Shown here one piece after another: positions 45,570 to 55,041 of a stretch of 64,000 bases of DNA (position 1 is the stretch's first letter; the number at the start of each line of letters is the position of its first letter). Below the pieces are notes generated by a model. That model made no database searches, was not told the DNA's origin, and worked only from the letters and a program-made list of their open reading frames with translations. Made by a program: the position numbers and the translations under genes. Location: contig CM075937.1 in assembly GCA_038030265.1 (NCBI GenBank), positions 45,798,198 through 45,862,197 of the forward strand. Reading direction: 5' to 3'. This DNA is from Corythucha ciliata. Its lineage: Eukaryota > Arthropoda > Insecta > Hemiptera > Tingidae.

Positions 45570-46395
45570 AACTCATGAAAATGACTTATTTTCTTTTATA
45601 GCAATTAAAAAAATAATAATTAGCGATTTTTTGGCAGAAATGACCATTTTTGGGGAAAAAGAGTGCTCTTCAAAACCAGTGGTTTAACCAGTAAAATTCA
45701 AACGATCCTTGCGGTTTTTAGCGTGCTAAAAATCGTAAGACCCCGTTCACAATCTCTATGCTTTCGTTGTGTGGTGTCCATGCAACCTATCAAAATGCTT
45801 CATTTTTCGAGGGAATAAATTTGTTTGGTTGCATAGACTCCACAGAACATAACCATAGAGCTTGTGAACGGGCCTTTAAAGCCTCATGTGAAGCGGTCCT
45901 TTGAATAGAACTGGATGTGAAGGCTCACCAAAGCTTCGAAAGATGTCGCTCCGGCAGCTGGCTGTCGAATAGAGTGGATTTCACTACTAATATACGAATT
46001 TCGACGTTATTAGTAAATTAGGCATTATTGTGCGGAAATGGCTAAATAAAAGAAGAGAATCACACTGATTGGTAATTTTTGTCGAATAATAGCAAATTAA
46101 CTAAAAACGTGGAAATTCGGTGTAGTAAATGCACTCTATTTGACAGCCAGCTGCTGGGGCGACATTTTTTGATACTTTGGTGGGCGTTCGTTCGGTGGGC
46201 AGTCAGTTCCATTCAAAGGCCCACTGACGATGAGGTTTTCAGGACGTTTAGCATGTTGAAATTCGCAAGGATTGTTTGAATTTTGCAGGTCAAAACAAGC
46301 GATTTTGAAGAGAAAAGTTACATTTTTCTTATTTAAAAAACATTGTCATTTTTGCTGGAAAATTGCCAATTAATTAAACAAACGCTCATGAGTAA
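45570..46395. repeat. Long fold-back repeat with a nested MITE in one arm
   Basis: The left arm (about 45,570-45,985) matches the right arm (about 46,095-46,395) in inverted order. Shared blocks include CTCATGA at the tips, TCTTCAAAA, AAAATTCAAACRATCCTTGC, CCTTTGAATRGAACTG and GCAGCTGGCTGTC. The left arm is longer because a 135-bp hairpin (45,740-45,874, CCCGTTCACAATCTCTATG and its inverse) interrupts it and is absent from the right arm. Arm identity is only moderate, so the structure is old compared with the hairpin at 47,930. Confidence 0.65.
45740..45874. mobile_element. MITE nested in the fold-back arm
   Basis: The inverted ends GACCCCGTTCACAATCTCTATG and GAGCTTGTGAACGGGCC enclose about 35 bp. 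The opposite arm of the fold-back lacks it and so serves as an empty site. A TAA duplication is possible (45737-45739, and after GGCCTT). Confidence 0.55.
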
Positions 46396-47769
46396 TTTTG
46401 GATTGGACACGTTGGAGAAGTTTCTCTGATCCATGGAAAGTCGATAGGCGCTGTTGATCAACAGTGGGAGAGGACTTATTTTTCCTTTTGATTTGGATCA
46501 TTGCTTCCGCACCTACGGCCTATTATTCATTATCTAGTCAGATTTAGTGAGATCAAGTGGGGGTTGAATTTTATGGAAAATTAAAAATCCCCATATCGTA
46601 CAATCTTAAGGAGGTGTTGAGGCGACAGAAAATAGTTATTTTATGTCGAAAATAGCTATTCCTGACTTTCTGTCACGGTACTGACAGGGTCCATCAGGGT
46701 GGCAGAGTGTTTTTCCCGAATCCATAGCCAAAAATTTACAGAAAGTCTGCTACAAAGCGAGTTACTCGCATTTATTTAGGGAAAGAGATGTTATCCTAAA
46801 AAGATGTTGGAAAAATCATATCTCGATGGATTTTGATTTTCGTACCACTACCATAGTGTATTTAGCGTTTTCGACTGCAAATGAGGTCTAATTTCATCAA
46901 TTTTTTTTTCTACACTTATTCGCATCCAACCTGTATGTATAAGTAGAAAGTTTTCGACATAAAATTAATACTTTGAAACACTAGGCACAACTTTTGGCTG
47001 CCCGAAAACCGCGATTTTTGGGTCATTTTATCAGTTTTTTCTATAAATATCTCCCAAAACGAGAGGCTTTATAGAGGAAACCCTTCTCGTACAAAACATT
47101 TAGGGTCATTAAATTTCCTACACCAATACATTCATGTGAATAAGTAGGTAGTACATTGGTTTTCCACGACCAATGCGGAGCGCGCTACAAACTTACGGGC
47201 CTTTTTTTCTAAAATGGGTGAAAGGCTTAAAATCACCTGTTTCCGACCAATCTATGCTCTGTGAGCTTGATTTCTGCCCATCAACCTTCATTCCATTAGC
47301 CTACCCAACTTTTTCAAGCCCCTAGCTCCACCTCGGTTGAAAATTTTGAAGCCTTCTATTCTAGATTTTATATAAAAAAACTGACCATTTTGCCTCCAGA
47401 AAACGATAATTTATGCGTTAAACTTGGCGTTTTGGTGTTCTGGGACTCCACTAGGTCCCTAGCGTCGGTAACCGTTAATTTGAAGGGGCAAAGAATAATG
47501 TGGCAGGACTAATTCGGCATGGGTACTACACATCCTCATTTGTCTTGAAACATCAACCCAATATTTTATGAATTTTGGAAGCGATGGAATGATGTAACAT
47601 GCGGGTGTTTGATGTAAAGGGAGAGGGGGGGGGGGTCATCGGCATTACCCCCCCTAGGATTCAGACCTGGATCCGCCCCTGGTAGAGGGTGTCATTTTTA
47701 CCCACGTACTTCTGTTTTTCTGCTCAAAAAAAAGGTGAGGTACTATCTTGGTAACATGGTTGAGGGAAT

Positions 47770-48430
47770 CAGTGCGTAGGTAGGAATTTGTCCTGGGGGG
47801 GGGGGATCAGATTGAAATCTCGTAATGGTGAGGGGAGGGGGGTAATTTCACATTTTAGTCATCATTCCACCCAGCCAGCACCTGCTGGCCTCATCATAGC
47901 CTCAATCTCTCAGTTAAGGGCGATTTTAGATAATTGTTTAATTAATTGAGTATAACATTCTTTATTATATTTTAAATATGCCGACTAGTTTCGGGGTAAG
48001 TGCACCCCATTTTCAAGGCATCCGCAGTTCGCAAACAAATTTCCCCGTCACCCGTCAATAAACACAGACTTCCAAATAATCCTGCTGACGGACAGGTACC
48101 ACAAGAAAACTTGTCTCCTCACTCCTTGAGGACACTCCTCACTTGTCACCTTGAGTGAGGAGACAAGTTTTCTTGTGGTACCTGTCCGTCAGCAGGATTA
48201 TTTGGAAGTCTGTGTTTATTGACGGGTGACGGGGAAATTTGTTTGCGAACTGCGGATGCCTTGAAAATGGGGTGCACTTACCCCGAAACTAGTCGGCATA
48301 TTTAAAATATAATAAAGAATGTTATACTCAATTAATTGAACAATTACCTAAATAATTTAACATTCACAATATAATCAAAAATTGGCGATTTTAGACTCTA
48401 CCCGCAAATTAGCGCTTTTCTCAATTATGG
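47770..48430 (-). repeat. Second copy of the 26.6-26.8 kb repeat, interrupted
   Basis: From the end CAGTGCGTAGGTAGGAATTT at 47770 the sequence follows the reverse complement of 26,802-26,600 closely (G run, GGGGTAATTTCACATTTTAG, CATCATTCCACCCAGCCAGC, CTCATCATAGCCTCAATC). It is broken at 47,929 by the hairpin and resumes at 48,384 with ACTCTACCCGCAAATTAGCG. Confidence 0.75.
47930..48383. mobile_element. 454-bp near-perfect hairpin insertion with 11-bp duplication
   Basis: The left arm 47,930-48,124 and right arm 48,153-48,349 are inverted copies with only two or three differences over about 195 bp, separated by a 28-bp loop. About 34 AT-rich unpaired bases follow the right arm. GGCGATTTTAG occurs at 47919-47929 and 48384-48394. 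The related locus at 26,600-26,680 shows a single such site and no insertion, so this is a real insertion with target duplication. It carries no open frame. The type is unclear, because neither length nor duplication size matches the TAA- or 8-bp-class elements nearby. Confidence 0.8.
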
Positions 48431-48439
48431 CCGAGCAGG

Positions 48440-50670
48440 GGCGTAGCAAGGGCAAGTGATGCTCTCCTAAGGATTAAACTCGGGTTAAACTTTGTGATGG
48501 TTTTTTTAAATAAGAAAAAAATTATTTTTTTTTGTTACCCCCCTCCCCTTTCTGTTAATCAAACCTTCGCGACGATCTGACAAAACTATGCGGAAGCGTA
48601 TTCTTTCAGGGCAAAGGTCTCGAGTTTTATTTCGAAAAGGTCCTTTTTTTTTTCATTTCATTTTTTCTCTTCCCGTTATCGCCCTCCCCTGTTCAGTTTA
48701 TCGAAAAGCGGCGTAGGAGCTCGTGAGTCGTGCGTCTCCCGAATTAAACGTTTTTTTATAAAAGGGAGTAATAATTTGAGACCGTGGCGTTGTTTTGGTA
48801 GTCGTATTTTGGGCACTAAGTGAGCACAAGACGTGATTAACGTGCGTATACTCCGTTCGTATAAGTCGCTCCGTAGTCGTTCGTCCTTGACCTTTTGGGT
48901 GACGAGGTTCCCATTTTCGGAACAGTGGAGTTTACTTGGATGCCCTGTCTTGGTAGGTATTCATGCTAATCAGCAAGTGATTCCGTATAGTTTCTTTCAC
49001 ATTTTCATGTCACTCCTTAGGGCTCACTTACTGACCAGTTAGAGCATTACCGTGAAGAGGAGGACGGCCGTGGAGGGGAAACCGGCTTTCATAAGGATAA
49101 CGTCTGTTTTCGGAATTGTCTCATCTTCCAGGGAAGTTTCCTGCATGGTCTGAATTATTTATTTTATTTTTTTTTGTTTCGGGCACACCCCGCCCGATTT
49201 GTTGGCGAAGTCAGTTATTTTTGTTTCGCGTTTGCCCACCTCCGGAATTGCGGATAATTTCTTTTGTAGAGAGCAATACCATTTAAGTTCATTTCCCATT
49301 GCCCAGAGTTGTATAGTTTTTTTTGCCCCCCCCCCCATCAGTGTATTTCCCATTTCACAGAGTTTGTATTTTTTTATTTTTTTTTGCCCCCCCCCCCTAT
49401 CATTTTTTTTTCCTTATCAGAGAAATTTCGTTGTACATATTTGACTACTACCGCTCGCGCGTTGTAAGGGAGCTCCCCCGGTTATTTTGGTTTAACAAAC
49501 CGTTTTGTTACTTAATTATTATTTTGGAGGAACGCACCCCCCAAATCACATACAGGCTTGTGAGGATATGTTTTATTTTCTTTCTGTTTCTCTATGATTC
49601 CTACAAGTATACATTCTTTTGTCTTTTGTTTTTGAACGACTGTTGTTATTAGGGCACCGCCGCCTATTCTCTCCTAACCCATTACAACTTTTGACCATAA
49701 ATACCCTTAACGTTCATTCGCCTTTTAAAATCAAAACACAAAATATCGCGTTTTCTCTCAATAGCATAATTATACCGACACTTCCAGGCATTACAACCTC
49801 GATAGATCATTTGCACTCGCTATTCCCAAACATAACAAAAGAGGATCATCAAGCACACAGCGATGCGAGCATAAATCAGCGCGGAACTACGAGTGAAACC
49901 CCTTCCTTCTCAGTTCAAATGAGTTAGCCCCACCCATCAAAGCGGTTGAGTGTTGGATCGGTGGGGTACTTAGCTGCTTACTGCTTGGGTTTCCTAGGAA
50001 TAAGGCGCAAAGCGTGCCGTAATGTTGCGGCCGTCGGTCGATGTCTTCGCTAAAAACGTTCCCTTACAAATTCACGTTCTTGTTCCCTATTCCTAGGTAG
50101 CGGTGATCGCATAACATAACAGCGGGTTTGATGCCCCAGGGTAGTGATGCCCGGTGCGGACCACACACGCCGCACGCCCCTTGCTACGCATGTGTGGCCG
50201 CGAGTGAATAGTTCTTCTCAATTTCAGCCGCAGATTAGATTAGTTCGGTTTCACTTTCAGCGGAAGTTTCTTCGATACCAAACATGATTTAACGTAGGCC
50301 AGAATGAAAATCCCGCAATTATAGTCCTGCTGCATTGCTCTTGGATTATCCTCCACCACAGTCCAGCCTCTTATCGGTAACAGGTTCTCATCTCCATATT
50401 GGCGAAAATAAATGTTTTTTTTTTTTTTTTTTTTCGAAATCTGCTATTGCTAAACACCAGTGACTTCCAGTATTTACTGGGTGGAATATTTTGGGAGGGG
50501 TTTTGTCATTTAAATGTCCGGCGAATTTGAGGATGTTATGCAGTTGGAATTCGTTTTTTATAAGTAATGCCGTGCTTAGTTCGCAAATAAGGAACATATA
50601 GGATTCGTGATTCTGCAATAACGATGGCCAAGAACACATCAATTATCGCGTTGTTCAACCATAGGCGTAT
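48440..50670. other. Intergenic; possible untranslated exon near 48,790-48,952
   Basis: There is no recognisable protein. Around 48,790-48,952 a GC-balanced stretch ends at a good donor (GTCTTG then GTAGGT) and could be a 5' untranslated exon. C runs at 49,326-49,338 and 49,387-49,398 follow TTTTTTGCC in a local duplication of about 70 bp. A short inverted repeat, CCTAGGAATA, lies at about 49,994 and 50,088. Confidence 0.3.
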
Positions 50671-50736
50671 AGTAAATAAATTAATTAGACTGATATTATC
50701 CGGACGACGATGGAAGGGCATAGCCCAACACGATTC

Positions 50737-50901
50737 GAGTTTCGAGAAAAAATGGCTCCCCGGCGTGATTTGAACCCGCAACCTCTGGATTACCAGTCCA
50801 GCACGCTGCCATTTGCGCCACGGAGACGCCGCATATGGGAGTCGTACTCCGAGGGATAAGCTAAGCCGAACCCCACCCAGGTCCATTTTTTCTCGAAACT
50901 C
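50737..50901. repeat. Perfect 19-bp inverted repeat bracketing the tRNA-like gene
   Basis: GAGTTTCGAGAAAAAATGG at 50737-50755 is exactly reversed at 50883-50901. One copy overlaps the 3' end and T run of the tRNA-like sequence. The other lies about 55 bp upstream of its 5' end. Confidence 0.8.
50755..50827 (-). tRNA. tRNA-Thr(GGT)-like sequence, probably a pseudogene or SINE head
   Basis: On the - strand a cloverleaf can be drawn: acceptor GTCTCCG/CGGGGAG (one G-G mismatch at the end), D arm GCGC/GCGT, anticodon stem CTGGA/TCCAG with loop CTGGTAA (anticodon GGT, Thr), a 5-base variable loop, and T arm GCGGG-TTCAAAT-CACGC with one G-A mismatch. A CCA and six T follow directly, and the T run could terminate Pol III. 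Internal boxes A (TGGCGCAAATGGC) and B (GGTTCAAATC) are well kept. The two stem mismatches and the surrounding repeats suggest a retroposed copy or SINE head. A working gene is less likely. Confidence 0.6.
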
Positions 50902-51403
50902 TAGGCGCTGATCGGTAAACCACGCCGAATTTTATCTTATCTAGATGTTGTTAGATGGATATAATGAATAAATCTGTCGCCGGTATTTTAATTAATAAAT
51001 TAATTAGACTGATATTATCCGGACGTCTGTAGAGGTTTCCTATCGATGATGGTTGTGGCACGACACTTTATAACGATATATCGTCCAGCTAGGGAATAGC
51101 GATCCTGCCTCTGCCCGTATTCATGTCGTTCGTGTGCGTTTATTTTGTGTTTATGGTGTCATTGCCCGCCTCCATCACTTCTATCAGACTCCCTTCCTTC
51201 CTTCCCTTCACCCTCCCCGCCCCACCATGTTGATGACGGAAAAAAGATCGCTGGTAAGGATCTATAAGAAGCAGGTCGTTCTTATATGACAAAAGTTATT
51301 TTCTCGTGTTTCACACCAAAAACTGATTTGTTTATTAAAACAAATTTTTTTACATTATTTGCAATATTAGGAAAATGGAGGGACGATGTTGTCTGGTCGC
51401 CAC

Positions 51404-53048
51404 ATTACCCCCCTCCTAGTGAGCGGTTTGCTTGTTCGAAAGGGAGGAGCGATTCGTATTTTGCGAACGTGGCGAGTGACAGCCGTTGATGGGGGAGTAG
51501 AAGATTGGATGATTTGAGAGAGGTGGTTGGTTGCAACGAAAAATGCCGGTTTCAATCGATCGATGGAAACTTGGTCTTCTTTACCATTAATGTCGAGTGT
51601 GAAGTATTTGTCCTGTCGGCGGAGAACTTTGAAAGGACCGTCATAAGGAGGTTGAAGTGGTCTTTTGACTCGATCAACGCGAACGAAGACATGTGTGGCT
51701 GTGCTGATTTGGGGACGGACGAAGGTGTGGCGAGAGTTAGCCTTGGATTGATCCGCAGGACGGAGAGAGCGGAGTGTCTCTTTAAGATTTTCGATGAAGG
51801 GGGAAATTTCTTGACACATGTCTTGTCGATCATCGAAAAGTTGACCGGGAAGATGAAGAGATTGACCGTATGTCAACTCGCATGGGCTGTATCCAGAGTC
51901 GAGAACTGTGCTGTGAAGACCGAGGAGAACGAGGGGAAGAGAGTCGACCCAGTTGCTGGAATTATGGCACATGATGGCTGACTTGAGTGTTCGGTGCCAG
52001 CGTACGATTTTTCCGTTCGACTGAGGGTGGTAGGCGGTAGTTCGAAAATGTTGGATTCCGAGAGTGATGTTAAGGATACGAAACATTTGAGATTCCAATT
52101 GTCGCCCGCGGTCTGTAGTTAGAAAATTGGGAATTCCGAAACGTGAAATCCAAGAAGTGAGGAGAGTTCTAGCGACGGTCTCTGTCGTAATGTCTGATAC
52201 AGGTGTTGCTTCGGTCCAGGATGTGAAGCGATCGATCATGGTGATGATGTACCGGTATCGTTGGCATAAAGGGAGGGGTTCGACGATGTCGACATGGACG
52301 TGTTGAAAACGACGAGATGTCGTTGGGAATGACGAAAGTGGTGAACGAGTGTGCCGATGAACTTTTGAACGTTGGCAGTGAAGGCAGGATTTGGCACACG
52401 TGTGAACGTCTTTCTTGATGGAAGGCCACACGAAGCGGTCGCGGACGAGCTTGGACGTGCGTTTAGGAGACGGGTGTGACAGGTTATGGATGAGGTCGAA
52501 AATTCTGCGACGAAGGCCAGAAGGTATGAAGGGACGATTCTTGTCATCACAGAACACGGAAACGGTGAGTCCGGAACGGAAACGGAAGAGAGTTTTAGCG
52601 AATATTTGTCCGGATGCTGTATAATGTGAAGAAGGTCATGATCAGACTGTTGAAGACGAGAGAGTTCACCGTAATCGAAAGTTTCGAGGGTTGCGATTCG
52701 GGAGAAATAGTCAGCGACGAGATTTTCGGCACCGGGGACGTGACGGATGTCGGTCGTGAATTGCGAAACGAAATCGAGGTGGCGAAATTGTCGAGGTGTC
52801 GCTTTTTCGGGGTTTTGGTGGAAGGCGTAGACTAAAGGGCGATGATCTGTGTAGATGACGATTTCACTACCTTCGAGCATGTAACGGAAGTGTTTGAATG
52901 CATCGTAAATAGCGAGGAGTTCTCGATCGTACGTACTGTAACGAGTCTCTGTTGGGGTTAACTTCCTCGAAAAGAATGCAATAGGTTGGGGAAGAATCAC
53001 CGACGTTTTGTTGAAGGGTAGGGCCTACAGCGATGTCGGAGGCGTCGA
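51404..53048 (-). pseudogene. Gypsy RNase H and integrase, catalytic Glu replaced
   Basis: RNase H shows [11 protein letters not shown] (other frame), FFSRKLTPTETRYSTYDREL and YTDHRPLVYAF. The integrase shows the HHCC finger ([10 protein letters not shown]...CLHCQRSK), the first Asp in [10 protein letters not shown] and the second in [10 protein letters not shown]. The third catalytic residue should be the Glu of an NGxxER motif. Here it reads NGKIVRWHR, so Val stands in its place. Downstream are a GPF-like module ([10 protein letters not shown]) and the end ...[11 protein letters not shown]. Frame changes near 53,050, 52,990 and 52,500 separate the parts. Confidence 0.85.
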
Positions 53049-54544
53049 CTAGTAGGCTGAGGGGTGAGGGTGAGCTAAGAGTGTTGCTTCGACGAGGCTG
53101 TTGACGCAGGTATCGTACGACGCGGTCAACTCGAGAGTCCAGTGGATCGAAGCATCCTTTTTTGTCGAGTTTTTTATGAGGTTGTGCAGTGGGGTTTGGT
53201 GTCGAGCAGCGTGTTTGATGAAGCGACGATAATAATTTAAAGCGCCGAGAAATTTGCGTATAGTGCGAATGGTTGATGGTTTTTCCGCTTTGGTTAGTGC
53301 TTCAACGCGATCAGGGAGAGGTGAAGTTCCATCTGCTGAGATGCGGTAGCCGAGAAAGTTTACGGAGGAAGCACCGAGGGTAAATTTGCTGGGATTGAGC
53401 GACAAACCATACTCTTGAAGACGAGTGAAAACGATTCGTAGATGTTTTTCGTGTTCGTCAAGTGATGTCGACGAGATGAGGAGGTCGTCGATGTAGCAGA
53501 ACACGAAGTCCATAGAGCCGAACAGTTCGTCCATGAAGCGTTGACACGTTTGGCCGGCGTTGCGGAGGCCAAACATCACTTGAGGAAACTCAAATAATCC
53601 GAACGGTGTCATTATAGCGGTTTTTTCGACGTCAGCGGGAGATACTGGGATTTGATTGTACGCCCGGGTGAGGTCAACTGTCGAGAAAATTGTTTTGCCG
53701 CTGAGGTTGTGCTTCATAGGGTACCTGTCGGGCTTCGTGATTCTGTTTAAGGCTCGGTAGTCGTCGCAAGGACGCCATCCGCCACCTTTTTTCGACGTGA
53801 GATGAAGAGGACTGGCCCAAGGTGATTTGGACGGGCGGCATATCCCCATGTCGAGCATCGCCTGAAATTCGTCTTTCGCGATTTTCAATTTGTCGGGAGC
53901 GAATCGTCGGAAACGGCAGTGAATGGGTGGGCCGGTAGTTTCGATGACATGAGTAGTGTTGTGAGGCGGTGTTGAGCGGGGAAAAACAGGAGGACGAGAG
54001 ATATCAGGAAATTCCTTGAGAATGGCGGCGAACCGGTTGGTTGTGTCGACGGTTAATATGGATGGAACCATCGAGGGAGCGAGTAGCGCACTTCAGCGGC
54101 GAGGTGTGTCTCACCGTCTAGCAATTTTCGATTTTTTAGATCGACGAGGAGGTTGTGGAATTTGAGGAAATCAGCTCCCAAGATTGGTGTTTTGATCGAT
54201 GTGAGGATAAAAGACCAGCGATAGGGACGTCGTAGACCGAGATCAAGCGTGAGTAGTTTTTCGCCGTATGTTGATATCGGTTGACCACTGGCGGTGAAAA
54301 GGGAATAAGACGACGTTGGTTTGAGCTTGTCTGCTGTTGAGGCGAAAAGAGTGGAGATGTCGGCTCCTGTATCAACGAGGAATTCGGAGTTTGTTAATTT
54401 GTTCTTGATGAAAAGGCGATTGATTTTGTCCCTTCCAAAAGCCGCCAACTGTTGAAGGGTGTCTAGTTTTTTGGAACGAAGTGAGGACAAGGGGTGCCGG
54501 TACATTTCTGTGCCTTGGTTCCAAACGTGGCGTGATAGAAGCAC
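53049..54544 (-). pseudogene. Gypsy protease and reverse transcriptase
   Basis: The aspartic protease active site is FLVDTGADISTLF, with ILGADFLKFH downstream. RT motifs follow in order: [64 protein letters not shown] and FCYIDDLLI (YIDD box), then [10 protein letters not shown] and [13 protein letters not shown] at the connection. Protease and RT frames overlap at about 54,053-54,071, and a frameshift lies between them. The frame then stops at 53,049 within the start of RNase H. Confidence 0.85.
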
Positions 54545-55016
54545 GAGTTAGGGGTGTCGAGAGAAGAACGGCGTCGACGGTGGGCATCTCGAGACTTCGA
54601 ACGATTGGAACGGTTTCGAGAAACGGGACGGCTGCGTTCAAGTAGTCGAGCTTCGAGGCGTTCAAAGCGAGATGTAAGGTCTTGAATGGCGAGGGCGAGG
54701 GAGGAAGTTTCACAGATCGTTCGAGGTTCAGATCCGACTTCGATCACTTTATCGGCGAGTTCTGCCAATTTATCGAGATTTCCTTCGCTGACTGCTAGGA
54801 TGGTCTGAATGCTGTGAGGCAGCCGCTGAAGCCAAAGAGTTTTGAGCATGTCGTCAGATACCGAGTTGTTGGCTAAATGTCGCATGGCACGAAGAAGTTG
54901 CGTTGGGCGTTGGTCGCCAAGTTCGAGGTCTGTGAGGAGTCGTTTTATGCGTTGTTCAGCACTGTCTGTGAAAACTCCTACGAGCCGAGTAGTAATCACG
55001 TCGGGGTCACCAGATA
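54463..55016 (-). pseudogene. Gypsy gag, N-terminus missing
   Basis: The frame enters gag at VITTRLVGVFTDSAEQRIK and continues LLTDLELGDQRPTQLLRAM, WLQRLPHSIQTILAV and LAELADKVIEV, the conserved capsid C-terminal block of invertebrate Gypsy elements. A basic linker and one Cys/His cluster follow (CFYHATFGTKAQKC...CPHF). The start is lost: the reading runs straight from the primer-binding-site region into the middle of gag, so a deletion joined these. The end overlaps the protease frame, which is entered by frameshift. Confidence 0.75.
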
Positions 55017-55041
55017 TTAGAAGCAGGTCGTTCTTATATGA

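Larger units (their letters stand above)
44763..47681. mobile_element. Possible large hAT-like element
   Basis: The left end is CAGGGCCGGATCCA followed by GGGGGGTAATG. The right end, read inverted, is CAGGGGCGGATCCA followed within 30 bp by AGGGGGGGTAATG. The flanking 8-mers AGAGAGGG (44755-44762) and GTAGAGGG (47682-47689) agree at 6 of 8 positions, so the pairing is likely but not proved. The body is non-coding and holds several inverted repeats (45,318-45,461 and 45,570-46,395). Confidence 0.45.
50675..51025. repeat. 32-bp direct repeats around a tRNA-like gene
   Basis: A 32-bp sequence (begins AATAAATTAATTAGACTG, ends TATCCGGACG) is present exactly at 50675-50706 and 50994-51025. Between them lies a 287-bp segment with the tRNA-like sequence and its 19-bp inverted repeats. 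The cause may be an insertion with an unusually long target duplication, or a tandem duplication. Confidence 0.75.
51262..55041 (-). mobile_element. Ty3/Gypsy LTR retrotransposon, 5' truncated
   Basis: In - strand order: a 24-28 bp remnant of LTR end (55,018-55,041), the presumed primer-binding site (TGGTGACCCCGACGTG), truncated gag, protease, RT, RNase H, integrase, a purine tract (AGGAGGGGGGTAA), then a 3' LTR starting TGTGGCGACCAGAC at 51404 and ending near 51262 in the same sequence as the remnant. The LTR is thus only about 140 bp. Most of the 5' LTR and the gag start are missing, and the frame is broken near 53,050 and 52,990, so this copy is dead. Confidence 0.85.

Noticed and set aside
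50755..50827. A working tRNA-Thr gene
   Set aside because: Mismatches at the acceptor end and in the T stem and its position inside inverted and direct repeats make a retroposed or mobile copy more likely. It is listed as tRNA-like only.
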